Source: Candidatus Pacearchaeota archaeon
GTDB taxonomy: Archaea > Nanoarchaeota > Nanoarchaeia > Pacearchaeales > GW2011-AR1
Assembly: GCA_002690445.1 (NCBI GenBank)
Contig: NZER01000310.1
Location: forward strand, 1-10,684
Length of the DNA stretch: 10,684 nt
Direction of reading: 5' to 3'
Positions within the stretch are counted from its first letter, which is position 1. Every line of letters begins with the position of its first letter. The notes under the pieces were generated by a model. The model was not told the DNA's origin. It did no database searches and saw only the letters and a list, made by a program, of their open reading frames with translations. Positions 1 to 7,485 of the stretch are shown piece after piece. The position numbers and the translations under genes are program-made.

Positions 1-471
1 AGTTGTGTTCCCATTCCAAAAATGATTATTATACCCTCTCACGGATTGTTTTTCGTTTAAAAACCAATCGAGCAAGCTGGCCCGACTATTGATTTCGTGG
101 CCTATAATCGATGTTTTAATTATTTTCGTATTTCTTCCGCCGTCAATAATGTACTCAACTGCCTTTCTTTTAGACAAGCCATAACTGTCATTATCAACTT
201 CACAATCGGTTCCGGGATGTACAATTCTATGATTTGTATTTTGGTCAAGCCATACAGGTAGTTCATGATTCACGCTGAAATCGTCCTTTCTTTGAGGGAT
301 TGCTCCTATACAATTTATTACAAACTCACATTCACTTTGTTCTACAAAATTTTTAAAATCATTCGTTGGCCATCTGTGATTGGTTGTTAGTACAGTACTT
401 TTTTTATATTTTAAAAATTTTAAAACTGCATTACCCAACATACCTCCATGTCCTAAAACCATAACTTTCAT
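1..471 (-). CDS. RmlD/FnlB-like NAD(P)-dependent sugar-nucleotide reductase, C-terminus cut by window edge
   Basis: This is an extended short-chain dehydrogenase; 157 residues are visible and the frame stays open to base 1. The Rossmann glycine motif GHGGMLG lies at residues 7-13, INCIGAI at about 52-58, and the catalytic Tyr-x3-Lys pair is Y97/K101 in YGLSK. The stretch TSIIGHEINSRASLLDWFL (about 120-138) resembles the RmlD-like reductases of FnlB/WbjC type, which reduce the 4-keto sugar in UDP-L-FucNAc synthesis. The ATG at 471 overlaps the TGA of the upstream dehydratase by 4 nt (ATGA), and AAGG sits about 7 nt upstream, so the two are probably translationally coupled. One oddity is that the segment between TDC (88-90) and Tyr97 is much shorter than in usual RmlD proteins, which carry a longer loop there. 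The family call is fairly sure. The exact substrate is inferred from the two preceding genes. A dTDP-rhamnose-type reductase is the main alternative. Confidence 0.8.
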   Translation of the reverse strand, partial: MKVMVLGHGGMLGNAVLKFLKYKKSTVLTTNHRWPTNDFKNFVEQSECEFVINCIGAIPQRKDDFSVNHELPVWLDQNTNHRIVHPGTDCEVDNDSYGLSKRKAVEYIIDGGRNTKIIKTSIIGHEINSRASLLDWFLNEKQSVRGYNNHFWNGNTT

Positions 472-1418
472 AATACACCTTTATCTTTTAGGAATTCCCC
501 TACATTTTCTTTTTCTAAAATATTGTTTCTAGAGCTATATGCCCAAGGATTTTGACTTGTTATTTCGTTTGTTATCATATAATATTCTTCATATTCTACA
601 CACCTTAATGACTCTTCGCTACTGATCATTTCTTCGTGGATTTTCTCCCCCGCTCTGATTCCAATGTATTTTAATTTTACTTCAGGGTGCTTGGACGATT
701 TAGCTAATTCTTGCGCTACGTCTACTATCCTTAGAGATTTTACTTTTGGAACAACTATCTTACCATGGGAATCAGTATGGAAGTAAGCCCACTCGATTAA
801 TTTAACTGCATTTTCAAGTGTCATGAGAAATCTTGTCATTTCCTTATGTGTTATTGGTAAGAACTCGCAGTTTTCGGACGCTAAAAGTTTTTTGAAAAAG
901 GGGATAACAGAACCAGTCGATTCCAAAACATTTCCATAACGTGCCATAATCACCTTAATATCGGACTGCTTTGCAGCAAAATTAGCATAAAGTTTTTCAG
1001 CGATAGCTTTGCACATGCCATACACATTAATAGGCTTACAGGCTTTGTCGGTGGAAATAAAGATTAAAGTTTCAATCTGATGATTGCTCATATTTATACA
1101 ATCAATAAGATTTTGATGCCCGATTATGTTTGTCTTGACGCTCTCATATACATTCATCTCGCATACCGGGACATGTTTTAATGCAGCAGCGTTAATTATG
1201 ATGTCTGGTTTGTATTCGTTTATGGTTCTCATAATCGATTCTTTATCTTTCACGTCGCCTATTTGAAACTTTATATCTTTATATTCTTTCATTAAAACAA
1301 CATGTTTGTGCTCATCTCGGGACATAATAATTAATGAATTATTTTTATGATAATGTTTTATTAAAATCTTGCCCAAGGCTCCTGTGCCGCCTATTATTAA
1401 AATTCTCTTGTCATTCAT
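468..1418 (-). CDS. UDP-GlcNAc 4,6-dehydratase (FlaA1/CapE/FnlA family, polysaccharide biosynthesis SDR)
   Basis: This 316-residue extended SDR is expected to remove water from UDP-GlcNAc to give a 4-keto-6-deoxy sugar, usually with C5 inversion in this family. The cofactor motif GGTGALG is at residues 10-16 and an Asp in GDVKD at 55 suits adenine binding. The active site STDKA is at 122-126, with D124 and K125, and Y133/K137 lie in YGMCK. The spacing from D-K to Tyr equals that of Helicobacter FlaA1 (D132, K133, Y141, from memory). Family motifs RYGNVLESTGSVIPFF (160-175), EMTRF (193-197) and GIRAGEKIHEEM (253-264) are present. CapE, as I recall, has Met in place of this Tyr, so the enzyme may be closer to the FlaA1/PseB type while making the same kind of intermediate. 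The start ATG is supported by AGGA 6 nt upstream. It lies 8 nt after the epimerase gene and overlaps the reductase by 4 nt. Confidence 0.88.
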   Translation of the reverse strand: MNDKRILIIGGTGALGKILIKHYHKNNSLIIMSRDEHKHVVLMKEYKDIKFQIGDVKDKESIMRTINEYKPDIIINAAALKHVPVCEMNVYESVKTNIIGHQNLIDCINMSNHQIETLIFISTDKACKPINVYGMCKAIAEKLYANFAAKQSDIKVIMARYGNVLESTGSVIPFFKKLLASENCEFLPITHKEMTRFLMTLENAVKLIEWAYFHTDSHGKIVVPKVKSLRIVDVAQELAKSSKHPEVKLKYIGIRAGEKIHEEMISSEESLRCVEYEEYYMITNEITSQNPWAYSSRNNILEKENVGEFLKDKGVL

Positions 1419-1426
1419 CCTGGTTC

Positions 1427-2521
1427 CTATATATTTGCCATAATGTTAACAATTCTGCTCGCTGTCTTGCCATCGCCCAGCCAGCCCAGATTTGGATGTA
1501 TAGAGCCTTCCCAATATCTTTTTAAATATAAATGGGAATATTCCCACGACAAATCTTCTTCTTCCGTATTTAATAAAACCGAGCAATAATTATCTATAGA
1601 TTGAGGTCGCTCCGTATATAATCGAGGTACGACAACGGGAGTGTTTAATAGGGCCGGCTCTTCGTGTGATGTTCCCGAATCGGATATCATAAATTTACAA
1701 TGATATTGTGTTTCCATATAATCATTATAGCCCATCAAATCTATCACATCTATTTTTCCTAAATCTAAATTTAAACGTTCTATTGTATTAAAAGTTCTAC
1801 TAAACCTCAACATCTTTGCGGGTATCTCATACTTGTCGATACATTGATTAACATATTTTACAATATTTTTTAATTTATGCTCCGATGCGGGCATCGACCC
1901 AACACCAATGTTTTCCGATCTATGTATATCTACCAGAATAAAATCTTCTCTCTTTTTCACATTCTTAAACTTTTCAACAAATGGTTTACATATCTCCACT
2001 ATCGTATTTCCTACAACGTGTATCCTATCAGTGGAGATATTTTCTCTAATCATACTGTCTCTGTTGTCCGGGTGGTAAGCGAACAAAACATTAGCAACAT
2101 GATTACAAGATACCCTATTTATTTCCTCTGGCATCCATTCATTGCCATTGCGCATTCCGGCCTCGATGTGAGCTATTTTCCAACCATCTCTCTTAATAGG
2201 AAGAGCCAAACTTACTGTATTAGCATCTCCTAAAAAGATAACATAATCAGGTTTAATCTTCCGGATCAAATCGATTGCTTTTATTGATGCCTCACCAGAA
2301 ACATGATAATGCTCTTTGTGAGGGCCACCGACGTTTAAATTATAATCTGGTTGTCTAATCGATAAATCCCTAAAAAAAACATCCGATAACAGTTCATCAT
2401 AATGCTGTCCGGTGTGTATCATAATATGTTGTATTTCGGGATGCTCGTCCAATTGTTTAAATACTTCGGACATTCTTATAAAGTCTGGCCTAATCCCGGT
2501 TATGGTAACGACCTTCTTCAC
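1427..2521 (-). CDS. Non-hydrolysing UDP-N-acetylhexosamine 2-epimerase (WecB/FnlC family)
   Basis: This 364-residue cytosolic GT-B-fold enzyme has the usual length for the WecB family. Recognisable motifs in order are TGIRPDFIRMSEV (8-20), HTGQHYDELLSDVFF (36-50), FLGDAN (D99), HIEAGMRNGNEWMPEEINR (E120, E132/E133), VVGNTIVE (169-176), DIHRSEN (H200) and SDSGTSHEE (280-288) followed by the TERP motif. D99, E120, E132 or E133, and H200 match the catalytic set D95, E117, E131 and H213 of E. coli WecB. Because it sits with a 4,6-dehydratase and an RmlD-like reductase, the likely role is the last step to UDP-L-FucNAc (as FnlC/WbjD/CapG) rather than plain UDP-ManNAc synthesis; this is inference. 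The start codon is GTG at 2521, overlapping the preceding TGA by 4 nt (GTGA). A strong GGAGG lies 7 nt upstream. UDP-ManNAc formation is the main alternative. Confidence 0.88.
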   Translation of the reverse strand: MKKVVTITGIRPDFIRMSEVFKQLDEHPEIQHIMIHTGQHYDELLSDVFFRDLSIRQPDYNLNVGGPHKEHYHVSGEASIKAIDLIRKIKPDYVIFLGDANTVSLALPIKRDGWKIAHIEAGMRNGNEWMPEEINRVSCNHVANVLFAYHPDNRDSMIRENISTDRIHVVGNTIVEICKPFVEKFKNVKKREDFILVDIHRSENIGVGSMPASEHKLKNIVKYVNQCIDKYEIPAKMLRFSRTFNTIERLNLDLGKIDVIDLMGYNDYMETQYHCKFMISDSGTSHEEPALLNTPVVVPRLYTERPQSIDNYCSVLLNTEEEDLSWEYSHLYLKRYWEGSIHPNLGWLGDGKTASRIVNIMANI

Positions 2522-4173
2522 TCGGCGCCCTCCAGCATCTGCAATATTTCGGTATATGTATTGGAAAAATCCTTGTAATTCTCATCATTTAACATATTAT
2601 TCATTTTTTGACTATCCGGATGACCGCCGTACCAATGAACTCCGATGCTTCGCTCCGGTAGGTTTTTAAAATTTTCTTCTTCGTAGATTTTGGGTAGGTT
2701 TTTAAAATCATAATAATATACACAATCCGGGTCTAAGTTCAAAACTTTACAAGAAGGATAATGACGCCTTACGATCTTTTCATTTTTATACATTTTATTA
2801 ATCATATCGGCACCAAAGGCTTGATATTTCAATTCTTCGGCCTCATTCAAAGATTCCCGGGCGAGCAAATATTTGCTTTTAAGACTCAAGTCTTTGTAAT
2901 ATGGATTTCCCTTTGAGGACAACAAAAAGCCAATAGTGGTGCCTCCGCTAATTTCATGTCTATAATCCCAACAAACGATTGTATCTATATCAATATGTTC
3001 TATTTTGTTAAAATAAATTTCATTCATTGGCTTATGAAAAAGAATGTCCATATCGCACCACAGGCCGCCTGTGGAGTATAATAAAATCCACCTCAAATAA
3101 TCCGATCGATGTGCTGGGGCACCACTTTTAAAAACACGCGTGAAATCTACTTCTACAACTTTAAGTGCTATTTCGCTTTTTAAGCGTTCAAGATAATCCA
3201 ACTCCGAAGTGTAATCTAAACTATCACTTCTATGCATCGTGTCTTTCCATAGTTTCTGACTTACTTCCGAGGGAACATATAAAACAGCTGACCAATCCGG
3301 ATTTAATTTTTTAAAACTTTTAATGGTATTATATCTCATGTAAGACATTTTGGGCGAACCCCAATAAAAATGAGCTATTTTTGGAATTTCTTTAAGATGC
3401 CACTTCCTATATTCCTTGAGAATTAGCGACCTAGTTTTTACATTTGCGGCGGCTACGCATGCTCTATTTTCCATAGACAAAGAATCGGGGGGATTTTTAT
3501 GAACTCCCAATACTTCATCAATATACCCCACTCTAGTTTTCAGCCCCATTATTGCAGCCATGTAATAATCTTCACCAGGAATTGTTAGATAATCACCAAT
3601 TTGATTTTTTAAATTCATAGTAAACATATAATTAACACCCAGTATACATTGACGATAATTAGACTCTGTAAACTCATCAACGGCGAAAGCTTCCTTGCTA
3701 TGTGTCCTCGGTCTTTTTTCATAAAAAGTGTGGGGATTTTCTTTATAACCTTTCGAATTTAACTTATATTTTAGAAAAGGCTGAATATTTTTTTCAAGAT
3801 ACTCCGAATAAAAGGAAGAAAAAACAAATTCAATATCACGATTTTTTTGTAAAAAATTTACTAATCGCTCAATCATGTGTAACTCCTTCCGGTCGTCTGA
3901 AGAAACCCATGTTCCGAACTCACCTTGAACATTAAGAAAGCCGACATTTAGAGCAGACCCCGTCCCACCATTCTCCTTAAAAAAATATTTTACTCTTTTA
4001 TCTCGTTGAACATATTCGTTTACGATATTGGCTGTCTCGTCAGTAGAACCATCATCCACAACTAAAATCTCAATATTCTGATAAGTTTGATTTAACAAAT
4101 CATCTAAGGCTTTTCGCAAATAAGGCTCATCGTTATATGTCGGCACTACAATGGATACAAGATCTTTTTTCAT
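2518..4173 (-). CDS. Two-domain glycosyltransferase: N-terminal GT2 plus C-terminal GT32-like (DXD sugar-binding) domain
   Basis: This 551-residue protein appears to join two glycosyltransferases. Residues about 5-250 form a GT2 GT-A domain: VSIVVPTYNDEPYLRKAL (6-23), LVVDDGSTDE (37-46), GGTGSALNVG (69-78) and a DXD-like SSDD (91-94). Residues about 263-520 resemble the GT32/OCH1-like sugar-binding region with a DXD motif. They start with IPKIAHFYWG (263-272), continue with HRSDYLRWILLYSTGGLW (355-372) and DMD (374-376), and end with HWYGG (513-517). No membrane segment is evident, so it should act in the cytosol on nucleotide-sugar donors. The acceptor and sugars cannot be read from sequence. 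It starts 3 nt after the stop of the upstream GT4 gene with no clear Shine-Dalgarno, so translation is probably coupled. It overlaps the epimerase by 4 nt. Both domains look complete, so it could add two sugars in succession. Confidence 0.87.
   Translation of the reverse strand: MKKDLVSIVVPTYNDEPYLRKALDDLLNQTYQNIEILVVDDGSTDETANIVNEYVQRDKRVKYFFKENGGTGSALNVGFLNVQGEFGTWVSSDDRKELHMIERLVNFLQKNRDIEFVFSSFYSEYLEKNIQPFLKYKLNSKGYKENPHTFYEKRPRTHSKEAFAVDEFTESNYRQCILGVNYMFTMNLKNQIGDYLTIPGEDYYMAAIMGLKTRVGYIDEVLGVHKNPPDSLSMENRACVAAANVKTRSLILKEYRKWHLKEIPKIAHFYWGSPKMSYMRYNTIKSFKKLNPDWSAVLYVPSEVSQKLWKDTMHRSDSLDYTSELDYLERLKSEIALKVVEVDFTRVFKSGAPAHRSDYLRWILLYSTGGLWCDMDILFHKPMNEIYFNKIEHIDIDTIVCWDYRHEISGGTTIGFLLSSKGNPYYKDLSLKSKYLLARESLNEAEELKYQAFGADMINKMYKNEKIVRRHYPSCKVLNLDPDCVYYYDFKNLPKIYEEENFKNLPERSIGVHWYGGHPDSQKMNNMLNDENYKDFSNTYTEILQMLEGAE
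2529..2533 (-). promoter_or_regulatory. Shine-Dalgarno GGAGG for the GTG-initiated epimerase
   Basis: The minus strand reads GGAGG, then seven bases, then GTG at 2521. This is the strongest ribosome binding site I noticed in the lower half of the window. It lies inside the 3' end of the bifunctional glycosyltransferase gene. It settles the GTG start of the epimerase, which otherwise has no ATG near its conserved N-terminus. Confidence 0.7.
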
Positions 4174-4176
4174 ATT

Positions 4177-5427
4177 TTATAGAGTCTCGAAAGATAAGCC
4201 AGTGTCGATCTCGACTTGCTCTGAGTGGAAATTCTTTACAAATTTTGCATATTGTGCTTCTTCTGTAAAGTTTTTTACAATATATTTTTGAAGCTTTTTT
4301 GCATTCTTTTTAAAACGAGGATATTGAGTACGCACTTCTCTTAAGCGTCGTTTAAACGAGGCTTCCTTTGGAAAACACCACATGGAATCTTTTTCAATAA
4401 CTCCGGGCCAAACTGCCTCTGGTTGTACGGGGCGTATCTCATATTCTACAGAGGCAAACATTGGTTTCATTTTTCCAGAGTTCTTTCTTTTGGGATCGGG
4501 CATATAAAGAAAATCACATTGGCCGCTCCAACCGGGCGCGATTACTGGTAACTCATTATACACACTTTCGAATAGAGGTAGCCCGAAACCTTCTCCATGT
4601 GTCGTTGAAACCATGACTTTGATTTTAGGATGTCGATAAAGCGAAGTCATTTCTTCTTCACTTAAATCTCCATGTAACAAATAAACTTTACATTTTCTAG
4701 TCTTATCATTCCCCAGGATTTGTTTGATGGCGTTTTCAGTATGTTCTCTATCAATAATGGAGTTATTTTTTAAATTAGTTTTAATAACAAGACCAACTTC
4801 TTGATCAAAATTCTCTTCTACAAACCACTTGATGGTGCTCGCTAAATTTTTACGAGGTCCGTGTTGACACATACATAGAAAATTGAAATCATATTCTAGT
4901 TCCAAATCAATCGGCTTTTCCTCAAAGTTTCGAACCGCATAGTTAACAACATCGATAGAAGTGCCACATTTGAGAATAACTTTTTGTTGTGTTTCGGGAT
5001 GTTGCCCTTCATAATAAGATTTCTCAAAAATTTGTTTTGCATGGTTAGAAACAACAATAATTTTATCCATTTCGTTGGCTTTTTGAAGCCAAACGGGAGC
5101 AACCTTTGTAGTTTCGATTCCAGCAGTGTATCCAATATTAATGGGAGCAAGTCGTTCCCACTCATTTGGAATGGTAATCTGAAGAGAAATATCAAAGATA
5201 CCTCCGTTTTTCGAATACTCTGCTGTCTTTACAATTGTTTTATCTATCCATTCACGTTCTTCGTTAACCGTAGATAACCACCCAGTGTGCCCCCAGCCAA
5301 CAGGAACAATATAAATATCAAATAAATCTTCCCTAGAGCGTAGCGCCCTTAAAGCAAATCTACTTTGTTCTCCATAACCTGAATGACTAAGCACGGGTCC
5401 TCTAATCAAAATTTTAGTTTTACTCAT
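4177..5427 (-). CDS. GT4-like glycosyltransferase (GT-B fold)
   Basis: This protein has 416 residues from the chosen start. Its N-terminal half opens with ILIRGPVLSHSGYGEQSR, the glycine-rich acceptor-side loop of GT-B enzymes. The C-terminal half carries CQHGPRKNL (about 187-195) and the GT4 donor-site signature HGEGFGLPLFES with the E-x7-E pair E279/E287, followed by ELPVIAPGWSG. No signal peptide or membrane helix is visible. The frame extends 7 codons further upstream to an ATG at 5448. I chose the ATG at 5427 because it gives a 4-nt ATGA overlap with the preceding gene, has AGGA 6 nt upstream, and avoids a 25-nt overlap. It is distantly similar in layout to the GT4 protein encoded just before it, so the two may have arisen by old duplication, but they are strongly diverged. 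Donor and acceptor are unknown. Confidence 0.85.
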   Translation of the reverse strand: MSKTKILIRGPVLSHSGYGEQSRFALRALRSREDLFDIYIVPVGWGHTGWLSTVNEEREWIDKTIVKTAEYSKNGGIFDISLQITIPNEWERLAPINIGYTAGIETTKVAPVWLQKANEMDKIIVVSNHAKQIFEKSYYEGQHPETQQKVILKCGTSIDVVNYAVRNFEEKPIDLELEYDFNFLCMCQHGPRKNLASTIKWFVEENFDQEVGLVIKTNLKNNSIIDREHTENAIKQILGNDKTRKCKVYLLHGDLSEEEMTSLYRHPKIKVMVSTTHGEGFGLPLFESVYNELPVIAPGWSGQCDFLYMPDPKRKNSGKMKPMFASVEYEIRPVQPEAVWPGVIEKDSMWCFPKEASFKRRLREVRTQYPRFKKNAKKLQKYIVKNFTEEAQYAKFVKNFHSEQVEIDTGLSFETL

Positions 5428-6683
5428 ACCATTTCCTTTAAAGACCAAGTTTTGTATCCCTTTCTAGTTTCCCAAGACCCATAGTTCTTGTAAACAGAAT
5501 CCATAACTTCGATCCATCTTTTTTGAAAATTTTCAAAATTGTAATTTTTTACTACATGATTGCGACCTTTTGTGCCCATTAGGCTTCGTTCAGCGGGAGT
5601 CATATTATACATTTTATGCAATGCCTCTATAAAATCTTTTTTGGAAATCCTATCTTCATAAATATATGGAACTTGTTGTGAGCCTATAATAGCTTTCGAT
5701 GATGGTTGTATCCCTATACCAAACCACTCAGAACCATCTGTCACCTGTTCTTGCAAACCTCCAGTCATATTTACTAAAATCGGTACCTCACACGCCATAG
5801 ATTCTAAGGTTGCCAACCCGAAACCTTCGGCATCAGATATATTGATCGTACAATCTGCTAAGTTATACATAACAGCTAAATGTTGAGGTGGCACTTTTTG
5901 TGTGGAAAGAAGAATCCTTCCATCTGCCGCTCCAATATTCTGCATGAGCATTGGTAAATCCTGGCCATTTGGATCTTTCGGATCGGTATGCATAATCAAC
6001 CTAACGTTTTCGGGGCCAACTTCGTCTGCAAATTCGCTGAACCAATAAATTAGGCTGCCGCTCATTTTACGCCGTGCATTTCGATTATTCCAAAAAAAAG
6101 TAAATTTACTTGACTCGTCATTGAAATGTTGTTGTCGAGCTACGCTTAGTTCTTCTTCGCTAAAAGGGCGAAAGATGCTAGGATCTACTGCATGAGGGAG
6201 GTAATGATTTTCGACATCAGGTGCGACAGTATTAACAATATCGTGTGTAACCTTGGATATAGATACGATTACATCTGTCGAATCATAAAACTTTTTATTA
6301 AAATGTGGATAAGGATAGTTATCCCACACATGATAATAGATCATCGGAATATGTGGTCGTATTTCATTTTCGATCATCCATAGCCAATCATAAAAACGTG
6401 GGTCGGTCATAAACCATAACATATCCGGTTTTTGCTGGGCCACCAGAGATCTCACCATTTCTTGAGTGCCATACCCGTCTACTGGAAAAACTATCCAATC
6501 ATCTTCATACCCCTCAATTTTCTGGGGTTGATAATCTCTATGCTTAACCGCTCCACCTAAGCACATAAATTTATATCTTCCAGTCTTAATCAAAGTCTCA
6601 AGAATATATCTCGTTTGTGTGCCCACCCCCGAGGGGGCCATTGGGTGGTCAGCGATGACCAGTACTTTTATTTTATCTGTCAT
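5424..6683 (-). CDS. GT4 family glycosyltransferase (GT-B fold)
   Basis: This protein has 419 residues. The N-terminal Rossmann-like half begins KVLVIADHPMAPSGVGTQTRYI (the glycine loop at about 17-22), with YYHVWDNYPYPHF at about 116-128. The C-terminal half has FFWNNRNARRK (about 196-206, where R204, R205 and K206 may contact the donor phosphates) and the GT4 signature DAEGFGLATLES with E286/E294 in E-x7-E spacing. ACEVPILVNMTGG follows. It should transfer a sugar from an activated donor with retention of configuration, as is known for GT4. Proteins of this general type occur in environmental phage genomes, from memory. The ATG at 6683 follows GAGGAA with a short spacer. The gene begins 15 nt after the nuclease stop and overlaps the next gene by 4 nt. 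The substrate cannot be inferred. Confidence 0.88.
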   Translation of the reverse strand: MTDKIKVLVIADHPMAPSGVGTQTRYILETLIKTGRYKFMCLGGAVKHRDYQPQKIEGYEDDWIVFPVDGYGTQEMVRSLVAQQKPDMLWFMTDPRFYDWLWMIENEIRPHIPMIYYHVWDNYPYPHFNKKFYDSTDVIVSISKVTHDIVNTVAPDVENHYLPHAVDPSIFRPFSEEELSVARQQHFNDESSKFTFFWNNRNARRKMSGSLIYWFSEFADEVGPENVRLIMHTDPKDPNGQDLPMLMQNIGAADGRILLSTQKVPPQHLAVMYNLADCTINISDAEGFGLATLESMACEVPILVNMTGGLQEQVTDGSEWFGIGIQPSSKAIIGSQQVPYIYEDRISKKDFIEALHKMYNMTPAERSLMGTKGRNHVVKNYNFENFQKRWIEVMDSVYKNYGSWETRKGYKTWSLKEMV

Positions 6684-6698
6684 TTATTCCTCATCATA

Positions 6699-7460
6699 TT
6701 AAGGACATTCTGGTGTTTTATGAAATTCACATTTAGCACACGATCTCCTATCTTTTATAAATCTTTTTTTCTTAATGTTGAATAGTGCTTTATTAAGAAG
6801 CATCAAAGCATTGTTTTGTTTCTTATTACCACTTGTTACACGAAATATTTCAACATGATCTTTCTTCGCTGTTCTTTTAAGAAGAGCAAAATATGTTTCA
6901 ATATCTTTTAAATCAATCCCATGCTTTTGAGCAAAAAATATCTTATAAAGAGTTAATTGATAAGTTACCATAGGATCAGAACGTTTCCGCATATCCCACC
7001 CCCAAGAACAAGATTTCCAATCAATAATGTGATATTTCCCATCCGGAGTTTTGACAACAGCATCAATATATCCTTTGAAATTATATTCTTCCCCGTCGAC
7101 AGGAACCATCAATTGCTCCTCGGTAGAAAAAACTTCGTATCCATCCTTAAAAAAATCTTCCACTGCTGGCATAATATGGGGTATGATATTAATACCTTGA
7201 GTTATCATCTTTTCGGGTTTTTCTCTAAAAACTACGCTATCATCTAACTTTTTTAGACAACTAGCAAATTTTTCTATAAAATATTCCGCAGCTTCAAATT
7301 CTTCTTGGAGTATTTTCTTTTCACATACATCATGAATCGCGGTTCCGAAGGCGGTATACTCGTTACCCAAGAATCCTTTAAGTTTGTCGATGTAAGTTAA
7401 TTTATGGTAGAAGGGACAAAAATTCCAATTTTTCAATTCTGAAAATGAAATGTGTGGCAA
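6699..7460 (-). CDS. PD-(D/E)XK exonuclease, Cas4/RecB-like, with four-cysteine Fe-S signature
   Basis: This 253-residue protein has the RecB/Cas4 nuclease layout. H43 lies in FGTAIHD, D133 in GYIDAV, D147-x-K149 in IIDWKS, and Q168/Y172 in the QxxxY motif. One N-terminal cysteine (C15, in WNFCPF) and three C-terminal ones (C241, C244, C252) match the arrangement that binds a 4Fe-4S cluster in Cas4 and AddB, though the last spacing (x7) is longer than the common x5. Expected role: metal-dependent DNA end processing in phage replication or recombination, or degradation of host DNA. No CRISPR array or cas1/cas2 is nearby. The start is TTG: AGAGG lies 5 nt upstream, the conserved N-terminus begins right there, and a strong promoter ends about 20 nt upstream. 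It is the first gene of the run that continues into the glycosyltransferases. Confidence 0.88.
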   Translation of the reverse strand: MPHISFSELKNWNFCPFYHKLTYIDKLKGFLGNEYTAFGTAIHDVCEKKILQEEFEAAEYFIEKFASCLKKLDDSVVFREKPEKMITQGINIIPHIMPAVEDFFKDGYEVFSTEEQLMVPVDGEEYNFKGYIDAVVKTPDGKYHIIDWKSCSWGWDMRKRSDPMVTYQLTLYKIFFAQKHGIDLKDIETYFALLKRTAKKDHVEIFRVTSGNKKQNNALMLLNKALFNIKKKRFIKDRRSCAKCEFHKTPECP

Positions 7461-7465
7461 AATAA

Positions 7466-7470
7466 CCTCT
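7466..7470 (-). promoter_or_regulatory. Shine-Dalgarno AGAGG for the TTG-initiated nuclease
   Basis: The minus strand reads AGAGG, then five bases, then TTG. There is no in-frame ATG close to the conserved nuclease N-terminus. This site, together with the promoter just upstream, supports initiation at the TTG at 7460. Confidence 0.6.
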
Positions 7471-7485
7471 GCTCTTGTTTATTAT

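Noticed and set aside
1334..2669. Open frames on the plus strand opposite the dehydratase, epimerase and transferase genes (for example 1334-1525, 1877-2233, 2412-2669)
   Set aside because: They lie fully or almost fully antisense to genes with clear catalytic motifs, show no family motif of their own, and lack packed neighbours on that strand.
4896..5277. Open frames in other phases over the second GT4 gene, on both strands
   Set aside because: The GT4 frame covers the region with conserved motifs; the others are low-complexity shadows of it.
5428..5448. Upstream ATG at 5448 as the start of the second GT4 protein
   Set aside because: It would overlap the previous gene by 25 nt. The ATG at 5427 has AGGA 6 nt upstream and makes the same ATGA junction seen elsewhere in the window.
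6699..7460. A CRISPR-Cas4 gene implying a CRISPR locus
   Set aside because: No repeat-spacer array and no cas1 or cas2 are present; the Cas4-like fold is common in phage and RecB-type nucleases.
1..7460. A bacterial capsule or O-antigen locus
   Set aside because: This cannot be fully excluded, but no Wzx, Wzy, ABC transporter or initiating membrane transferase is seen, and the nuclease, peptidase and PhoH neighbours look phage-like.
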